Positions 9,676 through 18,815 are shown, counted from the stretch's first letter. The stretch is DNA of 32,978 nt from Candidatus Zhuqueibacterota bacterium (GCA_015491485.1 WFVT01000254.1:1-32978); one strand, 5' to 3'. Notes: generated by a model from the sequence alone, not told the origin. Numbers and translations are program-made.

Positions 9676-10014
9676 ATGAAACGTACAATTACCAAAAAAG
9701 ACGTCGCAAAGCGAACCGCGAAAATTGTCAACGAAAAAATTTATCTGACCGAGAAGATCGTTGACGGAGTGTTTACGGCGCTTCGGGAGTTCATGGAGGA
9801 GGCTGATCCCGAAATCCGCATCGAAATTCGCGATTTCGGCGTTTTTGAAGTGAAAACGACCAAACCCAAACCCAAAGCTCGAAATCCAAAAACCGGGGAA
9901 ATCATTTATGTACCTGCCCGCCGAAAGACCCATTTCAAGGCAGGTAAGTTGTTAAAAGAGGTTTTGAAAAAACCACTTTCTGAGATTTCCAGCGACGATA
10001 AAAGTTCACAATGA
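9676..10014 (+). CDS. HU/IHF family DNA-binding protein
   Basis: MKRTITKKDVAKRTAKIV...IEIRDFGVFEVKTTKPKPKARNPKTGEIIYVPARRKTHFKAGK; good SD (GAGGAG). Confidence 0.93.
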   Translation: MKRTITKKDVAKRTAKIVNEKIYLTEKIVDGVFTALREFMEEADPEIRIEIRDFGVFEVKTTKPKPKARNPKTGEIIYVPARRKTHFKAGKLLKEVLKKPLSEISSDDKSSQ

Positions 10015-10460
10015 CCAAATCGCAGGTATTGCCGAAAAACGGCCGGCTGTTAGCGATTGATTTTGGTGAACGCCGTTTTGGAATCGCCGTCACAGATCCG
10101 CTGCAAATTACGGCTCAGGCACGGGAGACTTTGCAGGTTCGTGAATGGCGTGAGGCCATCCCCCGAATCAAAGCGATTATCGAGGAGTTGCAGGTGAAAG
10201 GAGTGGTCGTTGGCCTTCCTGTCAGTCTGAGCGGAAATGAGGGGATGATGGCCGAGCGCGTTCGGGAATTTGCCGATATGCTACAACGCGACACTCAGCT
10301 TCCTGTCATTTTGTGGGACGAACGATTGACATCCCTGCAGGCCGAACGGACGTTGCGCGAGTTCAGCTTAAAACCCTCGCAGCACAAAGATAAGGTGGAT
10401 CGGTTGGCGGCTTATTTTTTGTTAAGGAATTTTTTAGACAGCCAACAAAGAGGATCATGA
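10011..10460 (+). CDS. ruvX: Holliday junction resolvase-like protein RuvX/YqgF
   Basis: RLLAIDFGERRFGIAVTDP, VVVGLPVSLSGNEG, WDERLTSLQAER; 4-nt overlap with the upstream gene. Confidence 0.93.
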   Translation: MTKSQVLPKNGRLLAIDFGERRFGIAVTDPLQITAQARETLQVREWREAIPRIKAIIEELQVKGVVVGLPVSLSGNEGMMAERVREFADMLQRDTQLPVILWDERLTSLQAERTLREFSLKPSQHKDKVDRLAAYFLLRNFLDSQQRGS

Positions 10461-11476
10461 ATCGAAAATTACGTCTCGCCATTATCGGCGCCGGGCATAT
10501 TGCTCAGGTGGTGCACATCCCCGAACTCAAGAAGTTTTCCGGAGTGGAGATTGCAGGGATATGCGATATCACCGCCTCGAAGGCAAAGTGGGTTGCCAAT
10601 AAATACAACATCGCTCATTTCAGCGGTGATCCGGAAACCTATTTCAAAGATCCCGAAATCGACGCGGTGATTATTTGCACCCCGACGCACACCCATTATG
10701 AACTCACTGTTTCTGCATTATCCGCCGGCAAGCATGTGCTGGTGGAGAAACCCATGGCACGAACGTATGAAGAAGCACTGGCCATGCAGCGCGCCGCTGA
10801 GAAATACGATCGCAAGCTGATGGTAGGGATGAATGTTCGGTTTCGGAGGGATGCGATCACCCTGAAATCGTTTGTGGATGGGAGGGAGCTGGGTGACCTG
10901 CTGTACGTCAAAGCCGGTTGGCTCAATCAGCGGGACCTTTCACAAACCGACGAGAGTTGGTTCTACGATGCCGAAAAGTCCGGCGGCGGCGTCATGATGG
11001 ATCTGGGCATCCAGATGCTGGATGTGGGCTGGTGGCTGCTCGGAAATATCCCGCCGGTAGCCGTCAAAGGGATGGCTTTTAACCGGTTTAAAGGGTTATC
11101 CGTCGAAGATTCCGCCGTCTGTATGGTGCATTTTGAGAATGGCACCGTCCTCAATTTAGAAGCGAGCTGGGCGCTTTATACGGAAAAAGATTTGCTATAT
11201 ACCAATGCCTACGGCAGAGAAGGCTCGGCTTATATCAATCCCCTGCGCGTGTATAAAAACATGCACGGCAATCTGATTAACATCGTACCGATTAAGGAAG
11301 AAAGCTCAACCGTCCGTTATAAGCGCTCGTACCGGAATGAACTCAAGCATTTTGTGGACTGCCTGCGGCAAAATACCCCCTTACAGGCCAGCGCCGCCGA
11401 AAGCGCCGAGCGACTCAAAATATTAGAAGCGTTCTATCAATCGGTAAAAGAAGGTAAAGAGGTTGAGCTTTCATGA
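10457..11476 (+). CDS. Gfo/Idh/MocA family oxidoreductase
   Basis: LAIIGAGHIAQVVHIPEL Rossmann motif, VLVEKPMARTYEEAL (EKP motif), GGGVMMDLGIQMLD. Confidence 0.92.
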   Translation: MNRKLRLAIIGAGHIAQVVHIPELKKFSGVEIAGICDITASKAKWVANKYNIAHFSGDPETYFKDPEIDAVIICTPTHTHYELTVSALSAGKHVLVEKPMARTYEEALAMQRAAEKYDRKLMVGMNVRFRRDAITLKSFVDGRELGDLLYVKAGWLNQRDLSQTDESWFYDAEKSGGGVMMDLGIQMLDVGWWLLGNIPPVAVKGMAFNRFKGLSVEDSAVCMVHFENGTVLNLEASWALYTEKDLLYTNAYGREGSAYINPLRVYKNMHGNLINIVPIKEESSTVRYKRSYRNELKHFVDCLRQNTPLQASAAESAERLKILEAFYQSVKEGKEVELS

Positions 11477-13008
11477 ATCGACCGCTGCTGCTTTCCATAT
11501 TCAGTGCCATCGGCTTCAGCTTATCGTTTCCGCCGTTTCCCACCGGATTTTTTGCCTATTTCACTCTGGTGCCCTTTTTCTGGCTCCTGGATCCGCTTCG
11601 CCCCAAAGCGGCTTTCCGCTGGGGATATATCACCGGATTGTTTATGAGCCTGGGAACAATCTATTGGATTTATAAACCCACTCTGCCCGGCGCCGTCGCG
11701 GCCATTTTGTACCACCCGCTGTTTTTCGGGTTGTTTGGATGGGCCTATGCCTATGTCCGGCAGCGGCTTGGTGAAAAAACGATTTTTGCCGCGCCTTTTT
11801 TGTGGGTTTCTATGGAATACCTCAAGTCTCTGGGCGAGGTCGGTTTCCCATGGGTGACCATCGGCTATACGCAAACCTACTACCTGTCGCTGATTCAGTA
11901 TGCCGAGTACACCAGCGTCTATGGGGTTTCCTTCTGGATTGTGTGGCTCAATGTATGCGTTTATCAAATTTTCAGATTTTCGCAGGATCGACGCCGGTGG
12001 GCGACCTATGGCGGCGCTTTTGCCGCCCTGTTCATCGGGGCATGGCTGCAGGGCCGGATGACCATCCCGGAAGCCCTCCCGGAACGTGAAAGCGCCCGAG
12101 TCGCCGTGGTGCAGGGGAACATCGACCCTTACCTGAAGTGGGATAAAAATTTGCGGGAAATGAACTTTGCGGTATATGAGCGGTTAACTCTACAGGTGGG
12201 ACGTGAGAACGCCGATCTGATCATCTGGCCCGAGACCGCCACACCGACGTATCTTTTGCACGATCGCGCCGGATTGATGCGCGTCCGGCGCCTGGTTCTG
12301 GCGCTCAATATCCCCATTCTCACCGGTACGATGGACTATATTCGGCTTCCGGATCGCAGCTACAAGACATTCAATTCCATCACCCTGATTGATCATGGGC
12401 CGGGACCGTATCAAAAATATGCCAAAATGCATCTGGTTCCTTTTGGCGAACGGGTACCCTGGGAAGATGATATCCCTTTGCTGAAAACGTTGCTTTCCCG
12501 TTTCGAAATGGGAGAGGGTAACTTTTCGCCGGGCGAGGAGGTCATTATCTTTGATGTGCCGATCCGGCGGGCAGCGGAACAAGCCACCAACGGCGGCAGG
12601 ATCAAAGTCGGCGGTGTGATTTGTTTCGAATCCATCTTTTCCGACCTGGTGCGGCAGTTCGTTCGCCGGGGGGCGCAACTGCTGGTGGTGGTGACGAATG
12701 ACGGCTGGTTCGGACGCACAGTGGCGCCGTACCAGCATGCGCAAATCGCCGTGTTCCGCGCTGTGGAAAACCGCATCAGTGTGGCTCGCAGCGCCAACAC
12801 GGGAGTCAGCATGACCATCGATCCCTATGGCCGGGTTCGCAAACAAACGCCGATTTTTGAGGAAGCGGTCTTTATCGATGAACTGCCGCTTCGCAATGAG
12901 ACCACATTTTTTACAAAGTATGGACATGTTTTTGCTCGCAGTATAACAGCATTGACGATACTGATGATGGTGATGACGGCTTGGACCTTGAAAAGGCGAA
13001 TTTCCTGA
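11473..13008 (+). CDS. lnt: Apolipoprotein N-acyltransferase
   Basis: Multiple TM helices then nitrilase domain: VVQGNIDPYLKWD, IIWPETATPTYLL, KMHLVPFGERVP, GGVICFESIFSDLVRQFVRRGAQLLVVVTNDGWFG. Confidence 0.95.
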   Translation: MNRPLLLSIFSAIGFSLSFPPFPTGFFAYFTLVPFFWLLDPLRPKAAFRWGYITGLFMSLGTIYWIYKPTLPGAVAAILYHPLFFGLFGWAYAYVRQRLGEKTIFAAPFLWVSMEYLKSLGEVGFPWVTIGYTQTYYLSLIQYAEYTSVYGVSFWIVWLNVCVYQIFRFSQDRRRWATYGGAFAALFIGAWLQGRMTIPEALPERESARVAVVQGNIDPYLKWDKNLREMNFAVYERLTLQVGRENADLIIWPETATPTYLLHDRAGLMRVRRLVLALNIPILTGTMDYIRLPDRSYKTFNSITLIDHGPGPYQKYAKMHLVPFGERVPWEDDIPLLKTLLSRFEMGEGNFSPGEEVIIFDVPIRRAAEQATNGGRIKVGGVICFESIFSDLVRQFVRRGAQLLVVVTNDGWFGRTVAPYQHAQIAVFRAVENRISVARSANTGVSMTIDPYGRVRKQTPIFEEAVFIDELPLRNETTFFTKYGHVFARSITALTILMMVMTAWTLKRRIS

Positions 13009-14039
13009 TGAGAAAACGATTTTTACTGGCATTATGCTGTTGGTTTTTGGTTCCAGGACAATCGGGGTTTTCGCAAACGAACATCTTCTTGCCGACCAAT
13101 TCGTCGCGGGTGCGGGCTTTAGGAATGGGGGGAGCCGTCGCTTCGATTGAAGATGACCTTGGCGCCATCGCTTTTAATCCGGCAAATTACACCCTTTACC
13201 GCGACCCAAAAGGCTTCCGGTTGACGTTTTTTTTCTCTCCGCTTGCCCCCTATCTCATTGCGAAAGATAAACAGGCGTTTTTTGATATGCCGGCTGCCGA
13301 GGAGAACGCCGATTGGGCGGCGGCGCTGTCGTTTATTAAAGCGATCAACGTCACGATCAACTCATTTGAATTCGGTATCCAAACCGGGGAACCGAGGATC
13401 CTCGATCTTGATGCGTACCGCAATAACGCCCAGTTTCTGCATTTGAATTCGGTGTATGCCAATCATTTTGGTTCTGCCGTATGGCGGTTTCGCCTGGCTC
13501 AGCAGGTGAGTGTGGGAAGCAGCGTGCATTTGCTTTATTGGCAAACCGACACCCGCCGTCGCCGCTGGGCGATCGCTGCCAGTTATGGCGTCACGTTGCA
13601 GCCGCAACCGCGCATTCGCTTTGGCGTCAGCCTGCATACATTCCCCAATGACATCAGCCACTACCGGATGAATCTCGAAGAGATTGAAGATGAAGCGATC
13701 AGCCTGGGAATCTCATATCAGGCGCCCTGGCGCATGTTACTGGCTTTCGATGTGCGGAACGTCGGCATGGGAATGGAAGGACCGCGGGAGCAATACTTTG
13801 GTGGCATCGAACAGGAGCTGTTCGGACAAATCGCCTTCCGCGGTGGAGTGCAGTACCGCCCGGAAACCAATGAATTTACCTATACAGCAGGAATTGGCTT
13901 GTTGAACTCCAACCTGTTTCACGGTGAAGCCGGCCAGTTTAAGAACAGCAATTATTTGATCAACTATGCGGTGATATTGAAAACAATTAATCAAGAACGG
14001 TTGTTCATCCATGCGTTCAGTGTGCTGTTACGAATTTAA
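13008..14039 (+). CDS. PorV/PorQ-like outer-membrane beta-barrel protein (second copy type)
   Basis: Start ATG 13008 overlaps the lnt stop (ATGA); signal peptide; SSRVRALGMGGAVASIEDDLGAIAFNPANYTLYRDP motif. Confidence 0.7.
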   Translation: MRKRFLLALCCWFLVPGQSGFSQTNIFLPTNSSRVRALGMGGAVASIEDDLGAIAFNPANYTLYRDPKGFRLTFFFSPLAPYLIAKDKQAFFDMPAAEENADWAAALSFIKAINVTINSFEFGIQTGEPRILDLDAYRNNAQFLHLNSVYANHFGSAVWRFRLAQQVSVGSSVHLLYWQTDTRRRRWAIAASYGVTLQPQPRIRFGVSLHTFPNDISHYRMNLEEIEDEAISLGISYQAPWRMLLAFDVRNVGMGMEGPREQYFGGIEQELFGQIAFRGGVQYRPETNEFTYTAGIGLLNSNLFHGEAGQFKNSNYLINYAVILKTINQERLFIHAFSVLLRI

Positions 14040-14198
14040 CGGATCGGCGGTTTTATAATTTGACCCGTGACTGCCCCGGCGATCGGGAGGTCTGTCATCT
14101 CTTTTGGCATTTCGGAATCGTTGGATGGGCTCCTCGGCGTTTTTTGCGGCTCGCACTTTTGCACCCTTGATTGACCGGCCTGAAAAAAATCAACCGAC

Positions 14199-14870
14199 TT
14201 GTTTTCCAAATTCAATAAAAAAATGTTGAAAAAGTGGGAAAATGCTTTTATCATTATAAGTTTAATGTTTCTTGGCCTGTGTGGCTTTGTGGTGCAGGAG
14301 GCGCCCAGCCGCAACCTTGATTTCCTGGCTGAGCAACTTTCAGCCTATTTTGATCGTTTGCTACAACGCATGGATGTCTCCGCGGGCGATACCGTTTCCC
14401 TGATTGTCGAGAATCGGATACAGCAGGAAGAAGCGACGCGCTTTGTACGCGACATTTTAATTGCTTCACTCAAACGGCGCGGCATTTCGGTACTCACAGC
14501 CGCCGTGCCGTCGGAAATCCATCCGGGGCATGATCGGATGGAAGTGGCGGTCGAAAGCTGGCAATGGCAGGTAAAGCCGGCCCGTAACCGGAATGGAACC
14601 GGACAGCTTCTTCAATCGTTCACATCGAGCATACGCGTTTTGCAAATTCGTCCTTCAGGAGAGGTCAGGCAAATCTTTACGGAGAAAATACATGCCCGGC
14701 GGGTCATCAGAAATCGAGAGGAACTGTATGAGGTCCGGCTCAATCAGCCGGCTTTTGCCGTTTCTCCGGTACCCATCAAAGCCGGGAAACGTAAAATTAT
14801 CGAGACGATCCTTATCTCATTTGCCAGTGCGATAACGATCTATTTGTTGTTTCACATTCGAAGCCAGTGA
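14199..14870 (+). CDS. Hypothetical membrane-anchored protein with predicted TM helices near both termini
   Basis: ORF 223 aa (TTG 14199 or ATG 14223); N-terminal anchor KKWENAFIIISLMFLGLCGFVV, C-terminal hydrophobic IIETILISFASAITIYLLFHI; tight coupling to the next gene. Confidence 0.7.
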   Translation: MFSKFNKKMLKKWENAFIIISLMFLGLCGFVVQEAPSRNLDFLAEQLSAYFDRLLQRMDVSAGDTVSLIVENRIQQEEATRFVRDILIASLKRRGISVLTAAVPSEIHPGHDRMEVAVESWQWQVKPARNRNGTGQLLQSFTSSIRVLQIRPSGEVRQIFTEKIHARRVIRNREELYEVRLNQPAFAVSPVPIKAGKRKIIETILISFASAITIYLLFHIRSQ

Positions 14871-14890
14871 AAAGGTGGAAACGGATTAAT

Positions 14891-15742
14891 ATGACTCGAA
14901 AAAATCACCGATGGTTGATTGTTTGGCTGTTATTGTGGATCGCGTTGTGGGTTTCGGCGTGTGGAGGAGGCCGGAACATCAAACGGATGACTCTGAAGGA
15001 CCGCATCAAATACGCGGTGGAATTGTTTAAAGATGGCAAATACCTCAGCGCCAAAACCCAATTCCAGATTATTGTCTTGAATAATCCCGGCAGCAGTATC
15101 GTTGATATGGCTCAGTTTTATCTGGCCGAAAGCTATTTTAATTTGAAGGAATACATCACCGCCGCTGCCGAATATGAAAAATTGCTGAACCTGTATCCGC
15201 GCAGTCCTTATGTGGATGATGCCCAGTACAAGTTAGCGCTTTCCTATTTTAAATTATCCCCCAAAGCGGATCTGGATCAAAAATACACGTACAAAGCCAT
15301 CGATGAATTTCAGCGCTTCCTCGAAGAGTATCCGGAGAGTGAGTATGTTTCGGAAGTCACCAAAATGTTGCAAAAATGCCGCGAAAAGCTGGCGAAAAAA
15401 GAATTCATCTCCGGAAATCTGTACCGTAAAATGGGATACCACCGGTCAGCCATTATCGTTTTTGATGAGATTCTTTCGCGCTACTACGATACGTCCTATG
15501 CCGAAGATGCTTATTTCTGGAAAGCGTACTGTTTGACCAAAATCGGAAAATATGCAGAGGCGCGCGACAATATTCAGGCGCTGTTATCCAGGTATCCCAA
15601 AAGTAAATACCGAGAACGGGCGATCAAACTGGCCGACACTATTGATATAGAGCTGAAAAAAGCGGCCAATGAAACGACCAATGAAAACCATGACGGTACG
15701 CCGACCAACCATCAATCGCCCCGTGGGGGCAGGGAAGACTGA
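14891..15742 (+). CDS. Outer-membrane assembly lipoprotein, BamD-like
   Basis: Lipobox WVSACGGG; TPR repeats LFKDGKYLSAKTQFQIIVLNNPGS, AQFYLAESYFNLKEYITAAAEYEKLLNLYPRSPYVDDAQYKLALSYFKLSP. Confidence 0.88.
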   Translation: MTRKNHRWLIVWLLLWIALWVSACGGGRNIKRMTLKDRIKYAVELFKDGKYLSAKTQFQIIVLNNPGSSIVDMAQFYLAESYFNLKEYITAAAEYEKLLNLYPRSPYVDDAQYKLALSYFKLSPKADLDQKYTYKAIDEFQRFLEEYPESEYVSEVTKMLQKCREKLAKKEFISGNLYRKMGYHRSAIIVFDEILSRYYDTSYAEDAYFWKAYCLTKIGKYAEARDNIQALLSRYPKSKYRERAIKLADTIDIELKKAANETTNENHDGTPTNHQSPRGGRED

Positions 15743-15744
15743 CC

Positions 15745-16374
15745 ATGCGGGTGGGCATCTTTGGGGGAACATTCGATCCCATTCACAACGGGCACCTGGC
15801 CATCGCCCAGACGGCCATTAATGAACTCCCCCTGGATAGAGTCCTGTTTATTCCTGCAGCCATCCCACCTCACAAACTCAATCAGGAAATTTCCTCGGCT
15901 GAAATACGGCTGGAGCTGGTCAAACTTGCCGTGGCGGACAATCCACAATTTGAAATTTCCACCATTGAATTGGATCGCGATGGGCCAAGTTATATGGTGG
16001 ATACCGTACGTCAGCTTAAAACGGAACATCCGGAATGGGATTTGTATCTGATCATCGGCGCGGATAATTTACTGGGATTTCATGAATGGCGGCAGCCCGA
16101 TGAAATATTACGCTTTTGCCGTCTGGCGGTTTATCCGCGCTACGAATCGGATATCCAAAACGTCCCCAAGGATTTGTTAAATCGGTGTGTGATTTTTAAA
16201 GCTCCGCGTATGGAAATCTCTTCGTCGTATATACGACGGCTCGTTTACGAGGGAAAATCGATTCGCTATCTGGTCCCGGATTGCATCGATGATTATATTC
16301 GCCGCAAGCAGTTGTACCGACATCATTTGCGTACCGAAAACGGTACCGTGGAAACCGGACACTGCATCGGCTGA
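15745..16374 (+). CDS. nadD: Nicotinate-nucleotide adenylyltransferase
   Basis: MRVGIFGGTFDPIHNGHLAIAQ, IIGADNLLGFHEWRQPDEIL, EISSSYIRRLV. Confidence 0.95.
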   Translation: MRVGIFGGTFDPIHNGHLAIAQTAINELPLDRVLFIPAAIPPHKLNQEISSAEIRLELVKLAVADNPQFEISTIELDRDGPSYMVDTVRQLKTEHPEWDLYLIIGADNLLGFHEWRQPDEILRFCRLAVYPRYESDIQNVPKDLLNRCVIFKAPRMEISSSYIRRLVYEGKSIRYLVPDCIDDYIRRKQLYRHHLRTENGTVETGHCIG

Positions 16375-16459
16375 ATGGTCCGGGCGCTCCCTCCGGAGAG
16401 CAACGGCATCTGATGCGTTCATCTGGTTGTTCACAATAATGAATTCTTTCGGCGGTGCC

Positions 16460-16487
16460 GTGTTTAAAAATAAACACTGCTTGTTTT
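16460..16487 (+). terminator. Weak candidate terminator after nadD
   Basis: GTGTTTA-aaaa-TAAACAC hairpin followed by tgcttgtttt. Confidence 0.35.
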
Positions 16488-16636
16488 CGAGGGGATGCAA
16501 TCCGACAATACAACCTTTTAAATTGCGGTAACTCATTAAAAAATATTGAAAAAGTAACCGGGAAAAAATGCTTGCTTTTCAGAAGCAATTGGTTTATTTT
16601 CCCCATTGATTTGGGCGGTGCCCAATTCAATGTTTT

Positions 16637-17812
16637 ATGTATCATTTTGATTTTAATGAAATTCCAATGGACGAATCGCAGCCGAGTCGATCTTTGAAAA
16701 TCGTGCAAGTGTGCACGTCGAAATCCTGGGGTGGAATGGAAATGCACGTTGCGAGCCTGAGCGAACTGCTGCAAGGGGACGGTCAGCAGGTCATGGCCAT
16801 TGCCGATCCCGACAGCCGGTTGTTCGCGCGGCTCAAGCAACTTTCTGTCCCGCTTCTTCCGATTTTTGAGGGCGGCTATATTCGGCCACGAGCCATACGA
16901 AGGGCGCACCGGTGGCTTGAGCAAGTCAGCCCCGATGTGGTCCACGTGCATTTTGCCCGAGATTTGTGGTGGCTGGTACCGGCGATGCAGCGATTGCCGC
17001 GCGTGCCGCTGATTTTAACCAAACATATCGGTACGCAAAAGTCCAAGTCCGATACGTTGCACCGTCATTTGTATGAACGGGTGCAAACCATCATTGCGAT
17101 TTCCAATGTCATCCGGCAAAATATCATTGCAACGCATCCGGTGGCGCCGGAAAAGGTCGTTACGCTGCATCACGGTGTGAATCTCGAACGGTTTGCGCTG
17201 CGCGACGAGCGTGCCTATCGCGTTCGCAAAATGCTGGGTTTAAGCGCCGATCATGTGGTCATCGGCATTGTGGGGCGGTTGCAACGGGCCAAAGGATATA
17301 TGGAATTTTTGCACATGGCGGCCCAATTGAAACCGCGCTATCCACATTGTCGTTTTTTATTGGTCGGAGAAGCGTCGCGGGGTGAGGAAGCGGAAGCGCG
17401 TGAAATTTTGAACGCCATCCCTCGCCTGGGATTACAGGATCGGGTGTTCTGGCTGGGATTTCGTGAAGATGTTCCCGATATTCTGGCAGCGATGGACATC
17501 TTTGTTTTTCCATCGCACGCAGAGGCGTTTGGGCTGGTGCTGATTGAAGCCATGGCCGTCGGATTGCCCGTGGTCTCCAGCCGCTGCGATGGAGTGCTGG
17601 ATGTCGTTGTTGACCGGGAAACCGGTTTTTTGGTGCCGCCGAAAAATGTGGAGCAACTGGTGCAGGCGGTAACCAGGTTAATTGAGGATAGAGGGTTACG
17701 TGAACGAATGGGACTTGCCGGTCGTCGGCGCGTGGAAATGCATTTTGATCAGAAAAAAATGTTGCAACGTCTCAAAGAAATTTACGCAAAACCCCCTTTA
17801 GCCTTTAATTGA
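16637..17812 (+). CDS. Glycosyltransferase family 4
   Basis: KIVQVCTSKSWGGMEMHVASL, VIGIVGRLQRAKGYMEFL, DIFVFPSHAEAFGLVLIEAMAVGLPVVSSRCDGVLDVV (GT4 EX7E). Confidence 0.92.
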   Translation: MYHFDFNEIPMDESQPSRSLKIVQVCTSKSWGGMEMHVASLSELLQGDGQQVMAIADPDSRLFARLKQLSVPLLPIFEGGYIRPRAIRRAHRWLEQVSPDVVHVHFARDLWWLVPAMQRLPRVPLILTKHIGTQKSKSDTLHRHLYERVQTIIAISNVIRQNIIATHPVAPEKVVTLHHGVNLERFALRDERAYRVRKMLGLSADHVVIGIVGRLQRAKGYMEFLHMAAQLKPRYPHCRFLLVGEASRGEEAEAREILNAIPRLGLQDRVFWLGFREDVPDILAAMDIFVFPSHAEAFGLVLIEAMAVGLPVVSSRCDGVLDVVVDRETGFLVPPKNVEQLVQAVTRLIEDRGLRERMGLAGRRRVEMHFDQKKMLQRLKEIYAKPPLAFN

Positions 17813-17848
17813 ATATCGATAACGTGAAACATTAGTGCTGACGGGAGA

Positions 17849-18280
17849 ATGGTTGACATGAAACCGAAGTTTAATATGGAAGAATTCCCGATGGATACCA
17901 TTTTTCACGGTAATCTGGGACAACTGATGACGGTAGCCGGGGCAAATTCTTCCTTCCGTGGTTTGGCGGATACAGATACCATTTACCCCATAGATCTCAA
18001 TGCCATCGATGACGATGATGACTGGGAACAGGAGCTCTGGGAGCAGGATGAGGATTGGATTGAGGATGATGAAGAAGACGATATTTTTTATGATGATGAA
18101 GATATTCTGGATGAAGAATTGGAAGAAGACCTGGAAGACGACGACTGGGATGAGGACTGGGACGAAGAGGAGGAGGAATGGGAAGACGAGGAGCCATGGG
18201 ATGAATCAGAAGATGATTTTGACGACAACGGCTGGGACATGGATGATGGCGATGATCGGTGGGATGATGAGGACTGGTAA
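17849..18280 (+). CDS. Hypothetical hyperacidic, Trp-rich protein
   Basis: 143 aa ORF; roughly 50-aa normal N-terminus then about 94 aa of D/E with regularly placed W; SD-like GGGAGA upstream; start may be ATG 17858. Confidence 0.75.
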   Translation: MVDMKPKFNMEEFPMDTIFHGNLGQLMTVAGANSSFRGLADTDTIYPIDLNAIDDDDDWEQELWEQDEDWIEDDEEDDIFYDDEDILDEELEEDLEDDDWDEDWDEEEEEWEDEEPWDESEDDFDDNGWDMDDGDDRWDDEDW

Positions 18281-18301
18281 GTAACCGTTAACCAATGTTG
18301 A

Positions 18302-18766
18302 TTGATAGTGGTTGCTGAAACACAAGAGAGGGATCGAATTTATCCCGAGGTTCCCCGGGTGGCTGTCGGGATGGTGGTTTTGCTGAACGGCAAGCTGCTG
18401 TTGGTTCGCCGGAAAAAAGAACCGGCAAAGGATTCATGGACGCTGCCCGGCGGCTTGATTGAGTTGGGAGAATCCACCATCGAAGCGGCGGTTCGGGAAA
18501 CTCGTGAAGAAACCGGCTTGGAAGTCGAGGTGGATTCGGTCATCGATGTTGTGGATTATATTGAACGCGATAAACAGGGCAATGTCCGCATTCATTACGT
18601 CATCATCGACTATCTGGGCTATGCCGTTTCGGGTAAATTACAGCCCGGTTCGGATGTCGCTGAATTGAAGCTGGTATCGGAAGAGGATTTGCCGCAATTG
18701 CCGTTGCCACCGATTACAGCGGCTTTCCTGAAAAAACACGGCAAAAAGATCTTCGGAGCTCTGTGA
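18302..18766 (+). CDS. NUDIX hydrolase
   Basis: Nudix box GGLIELGESTIEAAVRETREETGLEVE; start TTG 18302 or GTG 18308. Confidence 0.92.
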   Translation: MIVVAETQERDRIYPEVPRVAVGMVVLLNGKLLLVRRKKEPAKDSWTLPGGLIELGESTIEAAVRETREETGLEVEVDSVIDVVDYIERDKQGNVRIHYVIIDYLGYAVSGKLQPGSDVAELKLVSEEDLPQLPLPPITAAFLKKHGKKIFGAL

Positions 18767-18790
18767 TTGATGGGTTACAGGGCTCTTTTT
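18756..18790 (+). terminator. Rho-independent terminator overlapping the NUDIX stop codon
   Basis: GAGCTCTGT / ACAGGGCTC stem (one U-G wobble) followed by TTTTT. Confidence 0.75.
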
Positions 18791-18815
18791 ATATCATCAC
18801 TGAGGCAGGAATAGC

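Noticed and set aside
17999-18280. Possible tandem DNA repeat (GATGA/GAAGA rich)
   Set aside because: The periodicity is explained by Asp/Glu codons with mixed codon usage; no exact repeat unit was evident.
18000-18284. Met/Thr/Lys-rich + ORF and Pro/His-rich minus ORF overlapping the acidic gene
   Set aside because: By-products of the GAT/GAA/GAC codon repetition of the acidic protein read in other frames.
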